64,000 nucleotides of DNA. Source: Lycium barbarum (lineage: Eukaryota > Streptophyta > Magnoliopsida > Solanales > Solanaceae). The notes under the pieces were generated by a model. It was not told the origin of the DNA, searched no databases, and was given only the letters and a program-made list of their open reading frames with translations. The DNA lies in assembly GCF_019175385.1 (NCBI RefSeq), contig NC_083344.1, forward strand, positions 64,294,782 to 64,358,781, read 5' to 3'. Made by a program: the position numbers and the translations under genes. This document shows positions 11,756 to 23,417 of the stretch, one piece after another; within the stretch, counting starts at the first letter, position 1; each line of letters begins with the position of its first letter.

Positions 11756-12767
11756 TGTCACGACCCAAACCGATGGGCTATGACTAGTGCCCGAACTGGA
11801 CACCCATATACGAACCTGCTAAATATAATCAGACCGAAACTAAAAAAAAATATGGCAATCTATAAAAGCACTCTATATACTCATCATGTAATACATCAAA
11901 AAGAACCTGTCTCTTGAGAAGCAACAGCTAACCAAAACATAACAAATTATGCAAGCCAATAAGGCTGCCACTATACACGATATATCCAAAACGAACTACA
12001 TCTGCATAGCTAACCAAACCGTATATACACAACCCACATATGTCTACAGACCTCTACGAGTATAACAAGGCTTATGTCAAAGGATCTGTACCAAAATGAC
12101 TCAAGCTCTGGAACAATAGAGCTCTCTAAGTAGCTGAGTAGCAGTCCTAAGCTGGAGGATCACCAAACTTAGTATCTGTACCAGCGGGCATGAAACGCAG
12201 CCCCCGAAGAAAGGGGGTTAGTAAGGAAAATGTACTGAGTATGTAAAGCATGAAGTACATTAAGGAAGATCATGACTGAGTAAAAGATGTCAGGAGACAA
12301 ATATGATAATCAAGGAATTCCAAAGCATCTGTACCTTATGAAATGAGTCATGCATATATATATATATATGTATAAAATATACCATAACCGGCCCAGTATG
12401 GGACTCGGTGAATGAAGTCATATACATATATACCGTACCCGGCCCTCTAAGGAGGGACTCGATGAAATAATCATATGTATACTGTACCCGGCCCTCTAGT
12501 GAGGGAGTCGGTGAAATAATCATATATATACCGTACCCGGCCCTCTAGTGAGGGACTTGGTGAAATAATCATATATATACCGTACTCGGCTCTCTAGTAA
12601 GGGACTCGATGAACAATGCAATGAAACTGTGCACGAATATGTACCCGGCCCGAGACTCGGTGAAATGATGTAATAACGTTATGCACAAATAGAATATTAG
12701 GAGAAACCATATACAAACTAAATCATCATCTGAGACTCAATAGAATAATTAGAATGAACCAACAACC

Positions 12768-12799
<32 letters not shown>

Positions 12800-14027
12800 C
12801 ATCATCACTAACATCAACATACTCCATATGACACCTCATATGATATTTATCCGATTTTTCAACCAACTACTCCGTTATATGACTATCTAATTGCTCTATT
12901 CCCGTAGTAAACCAAGATGAGCATTAATAGTAAAAGATTCATACCTTTCTCCTAATAATATTATTATATCTTCACTTTCTCCCACCTTGAACTGAGCCAA
13001 ACGCGTTGTTATACGATTTTGTAATCGCAACTGTACGCTGCCTGGATCGGAATTCGGGAATTATACTTGATCCGGGCTAAAATTGATGTTGAGAGGTGTG
13101 GGAGGTTTTTCAGAATTTTTGGGGTGTTTTTGGGTGTTTTGGATGAAGAAGGAGGGATAAGCCCCCCTTATATAGAGTTCCAGAATCTGCCCAAACCGAC
13201 CTAAAATTTGGTCAGCGCGTTCGCGGTGCCTTCGGGCGGTTGCACTGGCTTTTTTTTTTTCTACCTGCGCGTTCGTTTAGTAAAAAGTTCATAACTTGTG
13301 ATACTGATGTCGTGTGAGGGCGCACGACCTATAGTTGGAAAGCTAATTCAATTATCTACAACTTTCATTTTTTGTGTGACTCCAAATTCCAAACATATCA
13401 TGGCGTGCATTTTGGCCTCTCCATGGCAGATCAGCCGAAAACGTATCCTTAAATCACCCTTTTGGAGGGCTTATGCCAATATTTGGCTGAAGGGCCCTTC
13501 TTAAGACTTGCTCAACCTCCCATGTACTACTCTTATAATTTTTCATATGTCCTTTATAAAACCCCGACATGTGGGCCCCACATTAGCTTACGGTTACGAG
13601 GGCTTTTTCATCAAGTAACGTATGAACTAATTTACACCATACGGTCTCCAAATGTCATATATATTCTTATACTCAAATCATATAATCTTAATCCCTGACC
13701 CGAGCCTAAAATTTTCTCCGCGCCTTCGCGCCCTTTGGTGGTGCGTTTACGCTGAGTTGGCCCTTGGCCTCCTGCGAGTTCACGCCACTCCCCGGCGCGT
13801 TCGCGCAGGCTATTTTCGTGATCTGCCATCCCAACTTGTAACGTCCATATCTCCTTACCCCAATGTCCTATTGAGGAGCGGTCTGTTGTGTTAGAACTGA
13901 ACTTCATGAACGTCACTCTGGGCTTTTGCGTTCTCTCGACCATAAAATAAGCGCACATCACTTCAGATCGCAATTAAAACAACTAACACCTAACGAACCT
14001 CAACGTCCAAAACAACGAGATGTAACA
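11756..14027 (-). mobile_element. Element A 5' LTR
   Basis: It begins TGTTACATCTCG at 14027 (minus strand) and ends GGGTCGTGACA at 11756, 2272 bp. Compared with the other LTR it has lost about 300 bp at 12764, including TATA box and palindrome, and has gained extra copies of a 49-bp unit (12430-12623). The conserved LTR hairpin is at 12201-12217. The five bases beyond it, GTTTC (14028-14032), should be the target duplication. The partner is outside the window. Confidence 0.85.
12430..12623. repeat. Four-copy 49-bp minisatellite within element A 5' LTR
   Basis: Units start near 12430, 12479, 12528 and 12577. Each holds ATACCGTACCCGGCCCTCTA, then GAGGGACTCGGTGAAATAATCATATAT. The 3' LTR has only about one and a half units (5941-5990). 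As LTRs are identical at insertion, the difference arose afterwards. Confidence 0.85.
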
Positions 14028-15600
14028 GTTTCTTTGATGTTTTTAGTCCATGTGGGTGGGTATGTTTAATTGAGTTTCTATTTCATCAAATGGAGTATAT
14101 TTTAGAATTATATGGCATATATGTATTTATTACACAAAATTTTCTTTTAATAAGTCTCAGTTTTAGATGCTTTCTATTCCATATTTCCATTTTTTCCTTG
14201 ATTGCATGAAACAACCTTGGCCGCATCCTTGCATGAAACCTGTTGGACCAGAGGCCCAACTACCTTCTTTCATCGAGTCCGATAGGGGGAAGAAAGGGAA
14301 GATAAATTATTTGAAGGCACGACTATGAGTGAAAATAGTCTATTGGTGGGCTTGGGTATGCCCACCAGCCTGAACTATCTTCCTTTATTTTCCTTCTATA
14401 TCTGTTTATGTATATATATATATATACTTGCAAAAACTCTTGCAAAAAAATATTGAAATCCTATGCATGTGTAGAAGTTAGGAATTCAATGTTTAGTGTT
14501 TTAGGAAGTCGCTAAACCCTTTATTAAAAAACTGGGATAACGATCAATTTTCGCGTGACGAATCAAAACTTAGCTTGATTTTGAATTTCTCAAATTAGTT
14601 TTAAATGACACAGTTAGTGGTAAAGAATGCAAGAAAAAATGGGATTTTGGTTAAAGTTCAAAAAAGGGGGGAGCAATGTCTAATGGTTCTTCAAAATGGT
14701 TAAGTAAATGAAATTTTGGGCTATCATCCGTGATTTTAAAAAGGCAAGTTGTTTGACATTTTCTTGGAGCTAAAGCTGTGTTTTAGTAAATTCTTTTGCA
14801 AACTCAAGGAACCGTTTCTTAACCTAGGTTAGACGTTCTGAAAGATAAAGATTTTGTACATTTTTGAAGCTGGAAATGGGCTTTGAACTTAACAAAAAAT
14901 CTCATAAAAAATAATGACTGATTTGGGCCTGGAAGCCCAAAGCCAAATGGACTGAAAACAAAGGGAAATACACTTGGACCAAAATTGAGGTATGATCGAC
15001 TTTGGGACATGGAATACGGTTGGACCTTATGGGCTTCAAAGAGATAAAATTTGGACTTAAAGAGACTTTCTTTTTTTACATATACCTATATATATGTATA
15101 AATATAAGAGAATACTCCATATTTTCTTATAAAAAATAAAAACCCGTAAGAACTAAACTCATCTTGTTAGGACTAGTATAGTAGCGAATCTACTTGGGAG
15201 AAATCCCGAGTGTGTCCTAGTCCGGTAATAAAGTGAGTTGAATACTTACATGGATTTTCCAAACCCAAAAACCTCTTTTTTAAGGGGATTTTTTGCCAAA
15301 TTTTTCCTTGAAGTTATGATATGGATATGAATGACATTTTTTTGTGGAAAATCAAAACATTTGTAAAGAAATAAGTACATTAATCACACATTGAAGCTCG
15401 TAGGTCAACTGTATTCTACGGATCTTTAATACTAGGGTGCGTAAAACCTTCCCTAGGGGATCACCAGAACCCTTACCTCGAACTTTAGTACCGAAGATTT
15501 CTCTTTTGCTTGAAAAATCTTTTATCTGGTTTTCCGATTTTTCCTTTAATAAATTAGGTGACCACTCTAAAACATTAAAATCCAATTAGAGCACCAACAA
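14028..15600 (+). mobile_element. Decayed LTR-like sequence, probably Tat group
   Basis: No gene is visible. At 15437-15475 the plus strand has GCGTAAAACCTTCCCTAGGG and AGAACCCTTACC, a pattern recalled from Tat-group LTR 3' portions and comparable to 5178-5215. A/T-rich sequence with a TA run (14409-14426) fills the rest. Neither a clear LTR start nor a primer site could be placed, so boundaries are approximate. Element A inserted at its left edge. Confidence 0.4.
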
Positions 15601-15901
15601 CCTCATAATAACTTTTATGCCTTATCCGCGTAAAAGCGAACAGTAACGACATGTATACTAACTAATATCAAATATCTAAACCAATCTCAATAAATGACCA
15701 AAGCAAGTAGGAACAGACATAAGAGGTGGATTCACACTTAGCTTGTTTCCAACTTAATACTAAATAGGTACTTGGCTAATCAAAACACAAATAAAAAACA
15801 TTATCTAAGCTATATAGTACTTAAGCAGAAAGTTGGGCCTAAAGAACATGATATCCCAAACTGAGATCTTCAACAGTTGAACATGAGAAATATACTAAGA
15901 T

Positions 15902-16170
15902 CTCTAAACTCATACTAAACAAACATATAGACTTAATAACAAACTAAGAAACTACATTAACATCTAAAACTCAAGCTAAACAAATATATAGAATTAGTAA
16001 TAAACCAAGCAGCTATATTAGCATTTAAAATAGCATTTAAAACTCAGGCTAAACAAACATATAGACTTAATAATAAACTAAGCAGCTATATTAACATTTA
16101 AAACTCAAGCTAAAAAAACATATAGACTTAATAATAAACTAAGAAGCTACATTAACATTTAAAACTAACA
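15902..16170. repeat. Four-copy imperfect tandem repeat, about 62-78 bp unit
   Basis: Each unit contains ATATAGACTTAATAA, AAACTAAG, AGCTA.ATTA and CATTTAAAACTCA.GCTAAACAAA. Copies differ in length because a short block (AGCATTTAAA) is duplicated in the second one. It lies in the presumed transcribed part of a minus-strand LTR relic. Confidence 0.75.
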
Positions 16171-16171
16171 C

Positions 16172-17900
16172 ATAACCATCAAATAAATGCATAAATTACT
16201 AAAAATGAATAAAAGGAAGAACCATTACCTTTCTTTTGCGCAGCCCTTGTCGAGAATGGAATTAGAAGCCTTCCTTGCTCCACCAACTCAATCTCAGCCA
16301 CACAAGAACAAAGAAAACTAGTTTAAAATTTTTACTAAAGCAAAATAATCAAAGGTCTTAGCTAAAATAGCAAAAACCCTAGGTAATTCGACCCTTTTTT
16401 GAGTATATCAGTGTATATCTCCATTCGAGTCTCTTCTAAAATGTGAATTGGGGGGTTCTTTATATAGAACCCCCAATTTTGAGAAATCCTAGTCCTCAAT
16501 CGATGTGGGACTAGGCACAAAATGAGGTTGGTTCTCTTTCAATCCATATTCTACGGTGAGGATTGAAGTCAAATGAACATGGAGGGTCAGATTTGAGGGG
16601 GTTCTCAAGGGATCCTTTGGTTTCGGATGAACCAATGGGATTTGAGGATTAAAAGTTGCCTCAAGACAAAATCCATTAAGAATTTGTACTAGTTTGGCCC
16701 AGAAATTAACAGAAAAAAGAAAAGAGGAAGTACAATACTGTGTTTGGGGTTGAACCTTGCCGGAAATAGGTGAGAAATGGCAGAGCAATAAATGCTCTTG
16801 CCATTCTCGGCCATGCAGCAGTCCATACTACCATGTGGTTCCTTACTTTTGCCGTTTCCAGCATATATGAAGCGAGGAGAGAGAAACAACTTGGGGGCAG
16901 AGCTTAGGGTTTCGGGTGAAACCCTAACCCTTGAAGACAAATGAGACCATGGCCTGTTTGGTCTTTATTTTTTTTGAAATAAAGGGGCACTTGGGCTGGG
17001 CCTGGTCCTTATGGACTAGGCTCGGCTGCAAGAAAAGAAAGGGGAGGGGGCCCAAGCCGATATACATGTATACATATGTGTATACATGGGTATACATGTA
17101 TATTCGTGTATACTCGTGTATACACATATATATAAGGAGGGATAAAAAACGCAATTTAAATAGATAGTAAAAATCAAAGCATGTTAATTAGTGAAACACT
17201 TTAATTATGGCCTAAATTTAAACAATTAACCTATTGGTTTAAATTAAAGGCACGGCCAAATCATGAAAGGGACTTTAATTGCAAAATTGCCTAAATTGAA
17301 CTGAAACATGAAATTGGCTATTTTTATTATGGCCATAATTAGCTAATCAATTGGTCATTTCAATTGTTGCTGCAATTAATCACACAATAAGCAATTTATA
17401 AGTATAACCACAATTAAACAGTTAATTAATTAGGATTAATCTAAAAATTGCAAGAAATGCAAATTGATTATGCAGGGATTTAAAATTTTGAGAGGTAAAA
17501 TGATTATTTATTTAAATAATCAAGTTTTCTTGAATTAAACAGAGTAAAATACTTATCAATTTGATACTTGATAATTTTAACAAATAATTATTTTAAGTTA
17601 TTTTCCGATTAAGCTTGACAAATACTTTAACATAAATAGTAAAATATGTAAATTACTTTTAAATGACTTAATATATATTTGAAGTTGTTTTGCCAAATGA
17701 AATGGCAAAACATTATTGAAATAATTTTGTAAAAATCATTTTGATTTATAAAAATACATATTTCACTCCGTTTGAGATCCAAGAACCCTTTGTTATCAGT
17801 CCATTTGGCTTTAGGCTTCCAGGCCCAAATCAGTCATCATTTTGATTTATAAAAATACATATTTCAACAATAGGAACAACAAATGACAAGTAGACATTAG
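16172..17900 (-). mobile_element. Minus-strand LTR relic with TATA box
   Basis: On the minus strand a TATA-type box (TATATAAAGAACCCCCC, 16467-16451) follows a promoter-like stretch that includes an AAACCCTAA block near 16900. Downstream (near 16230) is a splice-donor-like AAAGAAAGGTAATGG. This looks like U3-R-U5 of a decayed LTR. The flanking A/T-rich part (17150-17760) shows nothing recognisable. A 30-bp segment is duplicated at 17737 and 17837, bracketing a stretch that is inverted relative to 14914-14960. No protein is visible. Confidence 0.4.
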
Positions 17901-18744
17901 GCTCCTAAATGTTTAAGCATCTACATGAACTAACGGTTTGTATTTTAGCGATGATTCTTGGTCCTATCAACCCACTAATGCCTATACGTGGTTCTGGTTA
18001 CTGCCTGAACTAGACGTTCCCCCTCTGCCCTTGGAATTCATCAGTTTATAAGAAGGAAATAAGGGAAATTTAATAGGCAATTGGAGGGTTCGTGACGTAT
18101 TACTGACTTACCTCATATGAATAAGGACAACCTACGAGGGAACTTTACTATCGGGACAACATACATTAGAACTTCAACAATAATGAGAATAGATTTATCG
18201 CATCGCACAATACTACTCACATGATCTTATTCTTATAAAAAACTTGGAGTGGTCATAATGAGATCTTCCATATCGGCTGACCTCCGAGCTTCATTCCGTC
18301 CGGCCAGTAACCCATACTTACCCCGCTTCCCCCGGCCTGTATTTTCGGAGACTGTGAGTGAGGCAAACCTTCCGACCGATCACATGAACTTAGCTAGTAT
18401 CACTTAATCGCTGGCTCATGCCTGACCTGTCCCTATTTCCACGTGTCTTCACCTGAATCGGCCACCTGGCAATTCCATATTTTACCCCATACATTATCCT
18501 AATTTATTTTCGTTCCCACCCTCTTTCTCTTTCTCTCCTGTTTGTTCTGAAAGCATTTGCACACTTTACGTTATTTAACAGTTAAAAATTACCCATTCCA
18601 TCTTCAAAATAACCAATTTCATCCAAGTTTTTGTAGGAGTTTCCCCATGTAGAATTTGCATGTTTATTCATTTTCTTTCTTAAGATCAAGTTTGTTCGCC
18701 GATTTTGACTAGTAATCCTCTTTAGAAATCGAAGAAAACAACCC
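17900..18744. other. Non-repetitive sequence upstream of the membrane-protein exons
   Basis: No element signature is visible. The composition is more mixed than in the flanks. A G-box core (CCACGTGTC, about 18440) and a CT-rich run (CCCTCTTTCTCTTTCTCTCC, about 18519-18538) lie ahead of the exon-1 ATG, as in many plant promoters and 5' leaders. This is probably the gene's promoter and 5' leader (inference). Confidence 0.4.
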
Positions 18745-19310
18745 ATGATTGCAATGCTATGTACAGGATCACGGCTTTTTTTCCTTCTCATTTTCTCTTC
18801 CATTCTTTTTCCATGCACCCTTGGAGGATCTGAGTCTAATTTTCTTTTATCTAAACACCACCAATTTCAGGTACTCAACTTCCTTTTTCCCCTCGATCGA
18901 TGATATTCAATAAAATTATTGTAACAATACAAAAATTATATTAGGATGGTCCCTACGTAACAATGATCTGCCCAAATCCAGAAATAGGAGTAAGCAAAAT
19001 TTAGGACAAAAAAAAGAAGAACTGTCAATGTTTAAAGTATTATTTGTTCATCTTTTTATAATTTTATTATTATTCTATTTGTTGGGATTTTTATGTTTTG
19101 GTTTGGGAATGATTAGCTGAATTTTAAAAGGGGGAGAATGAACATAATGCGGTCCACTCTTGGGGTACAAAAAGAATTCTTGCTGAAAGTCCGAATTGTC
19201 AGCCTTCATCACTTATCTTGGCTGCCAACAGAACACACAGAAAAGATCCTCTCAATGATTACAACAAATATAGCGGTGGATGCAACATCAGTGAGCCCCA
19301 TTACTGGGCT
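18745..19310 (+). pseudogene. First two exons of a plant multi-pass membrane-protein gene (At2g25270/At2g12400-like), incomplete
   Basis: Exon 1 (18745-18870) encodes 42 residues starting MIAML, with a hydrophobic stretch LFFLLIFSSILF typical of a signal peptide, and ends at a good donor (CAG/GTACTC). Exon 2 (acceptor at 19130, 19131-19310) continues in the same phase for 60 codons and ends at GCT/GTAAGT. It contains SLILAANRTHRKDPLNDY, KYSGG, CNISEPHYWA. I recognise the pattern LA..RT.RKDPL..Y..Y.GGWNI...HYWA from a family of uncharacterised plant plasma-membrane proteins of roughly 500-550 residues. A Cys replaces the usual Trp after the GG. No following transmembrane exon is visible before a LINE fragment, Copia LTR and the nested stack. 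Either a truncated gene or a gene with a giant intron is possible. The frame itself is unbroken. Confidence 0.6.
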
Positions 19311-19716
19311 GTAAGTACTCAAACTTTTACTTTTGTTTCGAAATTACTACAAGTGAATTTGGTATATATATTGTATTTGAGTTGAGGGAGATTACATATT
19401 TGGAATACCACCTTCTAAATGGTATTATCCAACTTTTGAATGTTCAGTTAGAACTTATATGAACATGCATAGGGAAAAGATATCTATGATAAAATATTAT
19501 GCATGCATCTGTATAACTTCCTAGTCATTATTTTTGGAAATGTATGTCTAGTCCTCTTCTTAATGTTGAAACCTTTAGGAAGGTTTTAATTATTTGTATA
19601 TAATGTAAACTATTAATTGATTTAAAATTCTAAATATGTTCTTTGAATAGACATATTTTACCTACTACGTCAGCCATATTTGGTGGAAACTTTATGAAGA
19701 TGGAAATGTGGTACTC

Positions 19717-19980
19717 AATTTAGATATAGACGTCAAAGCTTATGATATAGTGTCATGACCCTTTCTCTGTGAGATTATGAGCAAAATGGGATTCAGTGAG
19801 ACCTAGATTGATATTATGTTCAAACACGTCTCTAATAACTGGTACTCTCATGTAATCGAAGGTACTAGACACTTTAATCTGAGATGGGGTTAGAGACAAG
19901 GAGACCCCAGCTCACCCTGTCTCTTAATCTTGAGTGCTGAGTTTCTTTCCAAAAGCTCAATGGTATTTATTGACCATGAT
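19717..19980 (+). pseudogene. LINE (L1-type) reverse-transcriptase fragment
   Basis: In a single frame starting at 19717 the translation reads LDIDVKAYDIVS, stop, PFLCEIMSKMGFSET, stop, IDIMFKHVSNNWYS, then LRWG, stop, RQGDPSSPCLLILSAEFLS. These match the plant LINE RT pattern LDMSKAYDRVEW..MGF...W...RQGDPLSP.LF...E.LS. Three in-frame stops are visible, at least two at expected Trp codons, so it is dead. Only fingers/palm motifs are present; the catalytic YADD part, endonuclease and tail are missing. It lies in what would be intron 2 of the upstream gene. Confidence 0.75.
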
Positions 19981-20037
19981 ACATGAATTACAAGCAGGAA
20001 ATAAACTCAGGATTAGTTAGAATCCACGTCAGCAGTT

Positions 20038-20318
20038 TGTTAGCTGAATTAGTTAGGAATTAATTGAATTAGCTAAAGGCGGGAAAGTTAGTTACAAATT
20101 TGTTAGGACTCCATTTTACGTTATAGCTATAAGTAGTTGTGATATGTCGAATTGTATTTATTCATTACTCTTGATTCTTAATACAAGAACTCTATTCTTT
20201 TCTTACATTTCCTTTCTTTCCATCAAATTAGCATCTTACCCTAATTTTTGCTATTGAATTCTTGTTTTAGCTGTTGAATACTCGAGTTCTAAACTGAATT
20301 CCTGTTATTCTGTTAACA
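20038..20318 (+). mobile_element. Copia-type LTR (5' LTR)
   Basis: 281 bp with perfect short inverted ends TGTTA..TAACA, a pyrimidine-rich 3' half and a TATA-like TATAAGTAG near 20128. It is followed immediately by TTGGTATTAGAGAC, a Met-tRNA primer-binding site. Size and layout fit a Ty1/copia element. No 3' LTR is seen in the window, as the interior is interrupted at 20624. Confidence 0.7.
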
Positions 20319-20319
20319 T

Positions 20320-20332
20320 TGGTATTAGAGAC
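20320..20332 (+). promoter_or_regulatory. Primer-binding site of the Copia-type element
   Basis: TGGTATTAGAGAC lies one base after the LTR end and differs by one base from the common TGGTATCAGAG(C) site for initiator Met tRNA. Confidence 0.65.
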
Positions 20333-20447
20333 CGCCCCTTCAAACCGTCGTGCCTTGGATGGTGATGCCGGTATGACAGTGATCGCCCCAAGCTAGTAAT
20401 GTCTAGCGCATAGCTGTTGAGGACAACGGATGCGGAGCGTGGTAGTG

Positions 20448-20557
20448 TGTTATGTCCAACATCGGTACTGGTATGTGCTTGTTGTGGGCTTATATAGCCT
20501 TGGGCTATCCCACCTTAATAGCTAGCTTCTAGATGTGGTTCTCCCTAGTTTATAACA
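20448..20557 (+). mobile_element. TRIM-like mini-LTR with its own primer site
   Basis: TGTTATGTCCAACATCGG opens and TTTATAACA closes a 110-bp segment, followed by TTAGTATCAGAGC, again a Met-tRNA-like primer site. A TATA box (CTTATATAGCC) lies in the middle. Very short LTRs opening with TGT..CCxACATCGG are typical of TRIM elements. It sits in the leader of the Copia-type element. A relic of unequal LTR exchange is another reading. Confidence 0.5.
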
Positions 20558-20589
20558 TTAGTATCAGAGCTATCTGATTCTCGACATCA

Positions 20590-20623
20590 ATGGCTAAAGG
20601 AACTAGGTCAAATAGTGAGCAGA
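20590..20623 (+). pseudogene. Start of a gag-like frame of the Copia-type/TRIM element, cut off
   Basis: An ATG 19 bases after the second primer site opens MAKGTRSNSEQ, then the sequence is interrupted by element F's LTR at 20624. Position and opening residues fit a gag start, but only 11 codons remain, so this is a weak call. Confidence 0.3.
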
Positions 20624-20866
20624 TGTCACGACCAAAACTGGAGGGCCATGACGGGCACCCGGGCCCTACATGCCGAGCACCGCTAAACATGTTTTCCTAT
20701 TATGATCATAAACAAGAATGGACCTCAGGGTCACCAGATGAAAGTCGGCTAAATCATATGAGAAATATACTAAGAAAGGGATGAGCCCAAGAACACATAC
20801 TCTGCAGCTATGCTGGTCAAAATCTGTGCAAGCCGACAAGGCCACCGTGAAATACTATACAACAAA
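20624..20866 (-). mobile_element. Element F LTR, left part
   Basis: It opens TGTCACGACCAAAACTGG, the minus-strand end of a gypsy-type LTR (minus-strand reading ..GTCGTGACA). It continues after the G insertion at 30475-30947. The five bases before it, GCAGA, are the predicted target duplication. Its other end is not reached in the window. Confidence 0.7.
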
Positions 20867-22113
20867 TGTTATATCCCGCATTTCGTGCAATCGGACAATT
20901 CAAGACAATCGCGGGAAGATAACAAGTAAGGCCATATTTTATTTTGTTTGGTACGTGAGTTGCTTATGAAAAGTCTAGAAGTGGAAATATGGAGAAAGGT
21001 GAAGGGAAAATTTGGAAGTTGGAAAAATGTTGCATAAATTCAAAGAATTTGCCAAGAATACAAAGTGGGCTTGACATATTTTTTTGTAAAGAAATGGAAG
21101 GCCCAACCGGCCATGCATAGGGTCCAAGCCCACATTGAACTAAATTTGGTCAATAAATAAGATGACTAAGTCATCTTTATCTCATAATCTCTAGAATTTT
21201 CAAGAAAAGAAGAACAAAACAAAGAAGGAGAAAACCCTCAAGGCCTTCGACCATAGTAAAATTTCCAAGGAAAAATTGATAAAAATTCTTTCAAAAATCA
21301 TTTTCTACCAAGTAGAGGGTGCTTAACAAGGTGGAGTTGTTGTTGGAGCAAGAAAGACTCATTATCATACAAGTTGCCAAGGTATAGGCAAGTGAGAAGT
21401 TGAAGAAGAAAGGTGAGTTTTGATCTTGTTTTATGTGTTATACATGGTTTATATGTGTTGTAGTATGCTAAAATGAATGAAATTCATGAAGGAGAGGAAT
21501 ATAGTATATGGCCGTGTATATATATATATATGTGTAGGAGTCATGCTTCAATTATTTTAATTAATGTTTGGTTGTTATTGTTGTGGATGATATGTGGAAA
21601 ATGGAAGTTTAATGAGTTTGGAGAGATTGTAGTGGTGTATGCATGTTGTGGCCGTGAGTTGTGGCATGTATATGTGGCCGTGTATACATGATGTATGGTC
21701 GTGTATATTGGTGAGTTATGAAAGAATAATGAGCAAGTTATATCTAGTGTTTTGGTTGTTGTGTTGTAGATTTTATATTGCATATTGCAAGTAAAGACTT
21801 GATAAGTTTGGTAAAGTATTGGTAATTGGAAGATTATGTATATTGAAGAATAATGTTTTTGCATGGATAGTATGTAATGATATTGGTATGATGTCGTTGG
21901 AATATATACTATAAGGTTGTTATCGTGTTCATTGGAGTCGGAAGGTTTTGAAGAAAGTAATAAATTGAAATCATGCATCTTGGATGAAATATGTGAATTG
22001 CTAGTGCGATTGTTGATTATGTTAATAGTTTGGCCGGGTTTGAATTCCCGGATTGTGTTGGTTGAGAATTTGGCTATGTTGAATGTTGAGGATGGTGTAT
22101 GTACAGAGGCGAT

Positions 22114-22133
22114 GCTGCCGAAATTTCGGTAGC
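22114..22133 (+). promoter_or_regulatory. Start-site palindrome in element G 5' LTR
   Basis: GCTGCCGAAATTTCGGTAGC is a 20-bp palindrome with one mismatched pair. The 3' LTR copy is at 28127-28146. It corresponds to the elements found just downstream of TATA boxes in A, B and H. Here the upstream TATA is degenerate (GTGTATGTA near 22096). Confidence 0.6.
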
Positions 22134-23417
22134 AAAGTGTTTCCTTAAGATTCTAACTCTAAGTATGCTAATGAGAGTTTTAGGTAAAAATGACCAATTT
22201 GCAGATTTCGACGAGATTGCAACGTGAATTTGGAATAGCTAAAGGAGCGGAAAGAGGTATGTAAGGCTTCACCCTTCTTTCTATGGCATGTCTTAGTTGT
22301 AATAAGTTGGGTACGAGCCTCGGGGACAACTCGGTTTCCCGGAATCCGCACCTAAAGTTTTCCACTTTTTGTTCATTAGAATTGAACTAGAAAGTGTGCC
22401 AATTGTTGGAAAAACCTCCTACACCCTTAGAACTTGTACAAATGGGACCCGATTACCCTAGAACCCTCACAAGTAACGTTACGACATGTATCATATACAA
22501 ATAGTATACGCTACCTCATCCGGCCCGAGGTGGGCCCATTACTCTCGGATTTTCCTTATAGTCTTGTTGTACTTACTAGAAGTTGAATCCAAGGGAATCT
22601 TTTGATCCCGATTTCGTTACCAAATGATAAGTACTATAAGTACTCCAACGAGGAGACCTCCATGATGATAATGATAACAATGATGTTAGACAAGAGGATA
22701 TGCCAATGATAAGTACTACCGGAACGATCCTATGACTAAGATTTATAAGCTAAGTATTCTATGTGAATATGAAAGTGATAAACTAATTCTTGAATCTTAT
22801 TTATATCCCCTAGCTATGGCTTTATTTTCTAAAGACTCCCAAACCTATGAACTGTCATCTACGACGCCCATGATTTCATTCTACGTTTACTTTATTACTA
22901 TTCTCCGTTGACCATCTCACCTTAAATTGTTCGTCCCTACGAGGTGAGACAAGAGCGATCACGAGTATTCCATAATGTAATCGGAGGTCACCGACCTTAC
23001 GTCACTCCGATGGCTACATGATTTTTCCTTGGGCTCCCTTGTGTGCTTATATGATATATATGTATAAAACATGTATATGTATATAAGATATGTATAAGTA
23101 TATAAAATATGTATATGTATATAAGATAAGTAAAGGTATATAAGACATGTATATGTATACAAGCTATGTATATGAATACAAAAATATGTGTACATATAAA
23201 AGATGTGTATATGCATACAGAGTACATATATGCAAGCTATGTATATGAACCTGGGCTGGGGGGAAGGGATACATGGGGGAATGGGAAGGGAAATATGTTT
23301 CACTGCCACCTGATCAGCTGGCTTATCATCCCGGACGCGCGGTGCCCGGACGCGGGATATACGGGTGAGCCGGTGCGTATCTACATCGGCGCTATGTGGG
23401 TGAGCCGACATTGTTCG

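Larger units (their letters stand above)
5424..14027 (-). mobile_element. Element A: non-autonomous gypsy-like element (LARD type), minus strand
   Basis: Two related LTRs (5424-7761, truncated, and 11756-14027) flank a 4 kb interior. A primer-binding site sits inside the right-hand LTR and a polypurine tract beside the left-hand one, so the element reads right to left. The interior has no gag or pol reading frame, which fits a large retrotransposon derivative. It carries a 5S-rRNA-derived block in sense orientation. LTR ends (TGTTACA.. and ..GGGTCGTGACA) match those of autonomous element B, so cross-mobilisation by B-like proteins is plausible. The sense 3' end of the left LTR, about 150 bp by comparison with the other LTR, was displaced by insertion of the Tat-like element. 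Confidence 0.85.

Noticed and set aside
16439..16475. Inverted repeat GGGGGTTCTTTATATAGAACCCCC as a possible terminator or DNA-transposon end
   Set aside because: It contains a TATA box in a minus-strand LTR-like promoter, and no second terminal repeat or transposase is nearby.
21541..21978. 145-codon minus-strand frame, repeated at 27554-27991
   Set aside because: Its preservation in two copies is only because it lies in both LTRs of G. Composition is AT-driven (Asn/Thr/Tyr-rich) and antisense to the element.
22959..23411. 150-codon minus-strand frame with Tyr/Ile repeats, again at 28972-29424
   Set aside because: It is a translation of TATG/TATA simple sequence in the LTR, duplicated for the same reason.
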